From assembly GCF_001519055.1 (NCBI RefSeq), contig NZ_KQ954286.1, positions 490,687 to 554,686 of the forward strand: a stretch of DNA of 64,000 nt, written 5' to 3'. The notes under the pieces are model-generated. The model had not been told where the DNA came from, ran no database searches, and worked only from the letters and a program-made list of their open reading frames with translations. This stretch comes from Novosphingobium sp. Fuku2-ISO-50. GTDB lineage: Bacteria > Pseudomonadota > Alphaproteobacteria > Sphingomonadales > Sphingomonadaceae. The position numbers and the translations under genes were made by a program. The stretch's first letter is position 1. Every line of letters begins with the position of its first letter. Of this stretch, positions 63,288-64,000 are shown piece after piece.

Positions 63288-63806
63288 TCAGGCAGAAACT
63301 GGCTCGGTAGCCGTCCACAGCGCCTCGGCCATGCGGTCGAGGTGGCTGAAATCGAGCGCAGGATCACGCGCGTTGAGCACTTTGCCGCGCCAACGGGCGG
63401 GATCGAGCAGACGTCGGCGCAGCGCGCGCTGCAACACGTCGATGCGCATCAACGCCTCGACCATGGCGCGGTTATCGGGCCCTTTGCGACGGCGCTTTTG
63501 CCACCCGGCCTCGATCTGCCCCATGCGCTCGATGACCAGACCATTGTAGGAATGGTGCGGCCCGCGATGCAGCGGCAGACCAAGCCGAACCGCTTCGTCG
63601 TCGGTCGCGGGCAATAGCAGGCCGTTGCGCCGAAAGTCATGGAATCCGAAAGCACCCGCCCCGATCTCATCGATCAGGCCGGCCACGCCGCGCACATCGA
63701 GCAATTGCCGTGGCAGAACATGATGACGCTGCAAGCCGGCACAATACCCGGCACTTCCGGGCACATTGACCGACCGAAATGGCAACGCCGCGCGCGGCGA
63801 CTTCAT
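63288..63806 (-). CDS. AHH-type (HNH/Endo VII superfamily) nuclease-like protein
   Basis: The product has 172 residues. The segment LQRHHVLPRQLL (His28-His29), then DFRRNGLLLPA with Asn61-Gly62, and GLPLHRGPHHSYNGLV (His80, His84) reproduce the pattern of the AHH nuclease family, best known as toxin tips of polymorphic toxins. Here the domain stands alone with a short basic N-terminus and a helical C-terminal half, and no secretion module or immunity gene is recognisable. ATG 63806 has GGAG upstream; an earlier in-frame ATG at 63869 lacks support. It may be a house-keeping nuclease, a domesticated toxin or inactive. Confidence 0.7.
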   Translation of the reverse strand: MKSPRAALPFRSVNVPGSAGYCAGLQRHHVLPRQLLDVRGVAGLIDEIGAGAFGFHDFRRNGLLLPATDDEAVRLGLPLHRGPHHSYNGLVIERMGQIEAGWQKRRRKGPDNRAMVEALMRIDVLQRALRRRLLDPARWRGKVLNARDPALDFSHLDRMAEALWTATEPVSA

Positions 63807-63914
63807 TGAGCGGACATCTCCAGATCCCCCACGATTACGGGAATCACGCTGCGCTGTACGGGTAAACAAACCATTGCCGAAAACGGGATCGTCCGGCTTG
63901 GTGCCAAATCGGTG

Positions 63915-64000
63915 CTAAAGACTGCGCGCGCGCAAGCTGTTAGGCCCTTCAGGCTCAAGCAGAACTGTACCAAATCCGGCCAGTTCCACTTCGCGTCGGC
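63915..64000 (-). CDS. C-terminal end of a gene cut by the window edge
   Basis: On the minus strand a frame open from the window edge ends at TAG (63917-63915), encoding 27 residues that include ELAGFGTVLLEPEG and end in ARSL. The composition is protein-like but too short to name. Other frames close quickly. Confidence 0.3.
   Translation of the reverse strand, partial: RREVELAGFGTVLLEPEGPNSLRARSL

Overview
The window is a stretch of GC-rich bacterial chromosome, about 90% coding. It comes from an alphaproteobacterium, most probably a sphingomonad (Sphingomonadaceae, Novosphingobium/Sphingomonas-like; this placement is inference). The signs are the alphaproteobacterial form of ribosomal protein S4, a DUF4170 protein, a small DnaG encoded just upstream of a long acidic RpoD, a large TonB-dependent receptor, a Coq4-type quinone protein, and frequent GTG and TTG starts. 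No rRNA, CRISPR array, transposase or prophage block is visible.

Layout. 0-5.7 kb: rod-shape operon mreB(partial)-mreC-mreD-mrdA-rodA, then two identical tandem tRNA-Lys(CTT) genes. 6-10 kb: a methyltransferase-like gene and a TonB-dependent receptor. 10.3-12.8 kb: a helix-turn-helix/RibB/RibX fusion, ribH and an EamA-type transporter. 12.9-19.3 kb (minus): an uncharacterised pair with a CHK/APH-type kinase, a DUF3857-transglutaminase-TPR protein, and enolase. 19.5-21.8 kb: small envelope proteins and DUF4170. 21.9-27.1 kb (minus): greA, carB, carA. 27.3-31.8 kb: yqeY-dnaG-rpoD, the macromolecular-synthesis cluster. 32-37.8 kb: an M28 peptidase, rpiB-glyA-nrdR-trmJ, rpsD.

37.8-39.6 kb is the most unusual part. 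Two inverted copies of a 39-bp palindromic repeat enclose a Phd/VapC toxin-antitoxin pair and a GIY-YIG nuclease gene. The nuclease gene is itself bracketed by inverted copies of a second 30-bp palindrome, one of which encodes the end of the protein. 39.6-48.2 kb: tgt, a TauE-like permease, intracellular PHB depolymerase, a GST, an AT-richer orphan, then queA-ppi-coaD-ispA-xseB (minus). 48.3-54.2 kb: a membrane protein, purL, coq4, serB and miaA. 54.2-61 kb: branched-chain amino-acid synthesis, ilvB-ilvH-ilvC and leuA, both with upstream leaders that look like attenuators (terminator hairpin before ilvB; 16-residue Leu-rich leader peptide before leuA). 61-64 kb: an amidohydrolase, a nitronate-monooxygenase-like flavoprotein, an AHH-type nuclease-like protein, and the edge of a further gene.

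Most genes are housekeeping. The best leads for something under-described are the RibB fusion with repeated sites just upstream of its start, the nested palindrome/TA/GIY-YIG island, the two amino-acid leaders, the stand-alone AHH protein, and a pair of long inverted-repeat elements of one family at 31.9 and 51.3 kb.
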